Shown here: positions 6,780 through 7,087 of the stretch, in pieces
How the letters are laid out: every line of letters starts with the position of its first letter
How positions within the stretch are numbered: position 1 is the first letter of the stretch
DNA from: an uncultured Clostridia bacterium
Lineage (GTDB): Bacteria > Bacillota > Clostridia > TANB77 > CAG-508
Direction of reading: 5' to 3'
DNA: 7,087 nucleotides
Assembly: GCA_944393455.1 (NCBI GenBank)
Contig: CALYAH010000126.1
Span: forward strand, 1-7,087
The notes under the pieces: generated by a model
Told to the model about the DNA's origin: nothing
The model's database searches: none
The model's input: the letters and a program-made list of their open reading frames with translations, nothing else
Program-made: the position numbers and the translations under genes

Positions 6780-6896
6780 GCATGAATTGAGCGATGAAGC
6801 TGAATGTGGCTACATCCTACATTTCCGTAGGGATGGAGGGAACTTCAGTGGAGTATGTCATGGCAAAGACCAGGCGGTAAGTAAAAAAGCACTTAT
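6780..6896 (+). ncRNA. Structured, GC-richer RNA leader upstream of rpsJ (candidate cis-regulatory element)
   Basis: The segment is visibly far richer in G and C than anything else in the window, as expected of a selected RNA fold in an AT-rich genome. Nested pairings are visible. An outer stem joins CATGA (6781-6785) to TCATG (6858-6862). A middle stem joins GCTGAA (6799-6804) to TTCAGT (6844-6849). An apical hairpin joins CATCCTAC (6813-6820) to GTAG-G(G)ATG (6827-6835), with one bulged G and a 6-base loop. A separate hairpin follows: GGTAAGT (6876-6882) with ACTTATC (6891-6897). Position between a strong promoter and a terminator-like hairpin suggests transcription attenuation, or a short RNA of about 148 nt. 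I do not recognise a known riboswitch, T-box or named ribosomal-protein leader in it. Confidence 0.65.
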
Positions 6897-6927
6897 CCCA
6901 GAATTATCATGCATATTTTGGGTTTTT
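6897..6927 (+). terminator. Intrinsic terminator/attenuator within the rpsJ leader
   Basis: CCCAGAAT (6897-6904) pairs with ATTTTGGG (6915-6922) over 8 bp including one G-U pair, with a 10-base loop, and is followed at once by five T residues (6923-6927). It lies about 118-148 nt after the predicted start and about 113 bases before the rpsJ ATG. It must therefore be bypassed for rpsJ expression from the promoter at 6745. The stem is only moderately stable (three G-C pairs), consistent with partial or conditional termination. Confidence 0.65.
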
Positions 6928-6980
6928 ATATAGGTAATATTCAAAACACCAGAGTGCGTTCTAACTTGCCACGGTAATTT

Positions 6981-7002
6981 AGATAACTAAAGCTAGTTAT
7001 CT
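6981..7002 (+). other. Stem-loop in the proximal rpsJ leader
   Basis: AGATAACTA (6981-6989) and TAGTTATCT (6994-7002) form a perfect 9-bp stem with a 4-base AAGC loop. There is no T-run after it (TTATAAC follows), so it is not a typical terminator. It ends 22 bases before the ribosome binding site of rpsJ and could affect RNA stability or translation. Confidence 0.55.
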
Positions 7003-7040
7003 TATAACAAAAATAAATTTTAGAAGGAGGGAAAATTACA

Positions 7041-7087
7041 ATGGCAAACACAGTAGCAACAAGTGAAAAAATTAGAATAAGACTAAA
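7041..7087 (+). CDS. rpsJ: 30S ribosomal protein S10 (start only; continues beyond window)
   Basis: Only the first 15 full codons are present: MANTVATSEKIRIRL and onward. The KIRIRLK sequence is the conserved N-terminal strand of S10, which binds 16S rRNA in the 30S head and, as NusE, takes part in antitermination. The start follows an excellent GAAGGAGGG ribosome binding site (7024-7032) by 8 bases. The N-terminus has a few more residues before KIRIRLK than the shortest S10 versions. In most bacteria this gene opens the S10-spc operon (rplC, rplD and others next). The strong promoter and long leader upstream fit that role. Confidence 0.9.
   Translation, partial: MANTVATSEKIRIRL

Noticed and set aside
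6794..6880. 28-codon upstream frame (starts MKLNVATSYISVG) ending just before the attenuator, a possible leader peptide
   Set aside because: It has no ribosome binding site within the ~14 bases of leader before it. Its codons (CTG, GTG, TCC, AGG, CGG) are unlike the AT-rich genes around it, and no run of one regulatory amino acid is seen. RNA structure explains the composition better.
6780..6930. Known riboswitch or T-box upstream of rpsJ
   Set aside because: I looked for T-box (GGTGGNACCGCG), SAM-I, FMN, TPP, glycine, lysine, ZTP, THF and c-di-GMP core motifs and found none that fit beyond short chance matches.
6745..6933. 62-codon open frame beginning at the TTG in the -35 box of the rpsJ-leader promoter
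   Set aside because: Its start precedes the transcription start, it has no ribosome binding site, and its sequence is explained by the structured leader and terminator.
1..7087. CRISPR array, tRNA or rRNA genes, tandem repeats
   Set aside because: No regularly spaced direct repeats, cloverleaf candidates or rRNA signatures were seen on either strand.

Overview
The window is strongly AT-rich and encodes a spore-forming, low-GC Clostridia-type Firmicute. The evidence is the pair of sporulation genes yqfC and yqfD, a PdaA-type deacetylase, a DUF4364 gene, strong AGGAGG-type ribosome binding sites and consensus TTGACA/TATAAT promoters. The genus cannot be named from the sequence alone.

Layout. 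(1) Positions 1-218 hold the last ~71 codons of what looks like a large serine recombinase, so the left edge is probably the end of an integrated mobile element. (2) At about 208-218 the recombinase frame runs straight into the 3' half of a polysaccharide deacetylase gene of the PdaA type. Its 5' half, including the usual first catalytic motif, is absent, which fits integration inside that gene. (3) Positions 640-5956 form a tight same-strand cluster: yqfC, yqfD, an unrecognised 402-aa gene, ybeY, a yerB-like DUF3048 gene, a ylbF-family gene and a membrane HExxH zinc-peptidase-like gene. It ends at a bidirectional hairpin terminator (5991-6025). (4) A convergent DUF4364 winged-helix gene (6030-6569, minus) has its own promoter. 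(5) Divergently, a perfect consensus promoter (6745-6773) drives a ~260-nt leader that is clearly GC-richer than its surroundings. The leader contains nested stems and a terminator-like hairpin (6897-6927), and leads to the start of rpsJ (S10) at 7041, the usual first gene of the S10-spc ribosomal protein cluster.

How it fits together. The plus-strand cluster mixes sporulation functions (deacetylase, YqfC, YqfD) with RNA processing (YbeY, and a YlbF relative of the proteins that work with RNase Y). The slot between yqfD and ybeY, where many Firmicutes carry phoH, holds an unrecognised protein instead.

Most worth following up: the recombinase/deacetylase junction, possibly an excisable element interrupting a sporulation-type gene; the structured attenuator-like rpsJ leader; and the unknown 402-aa gene.
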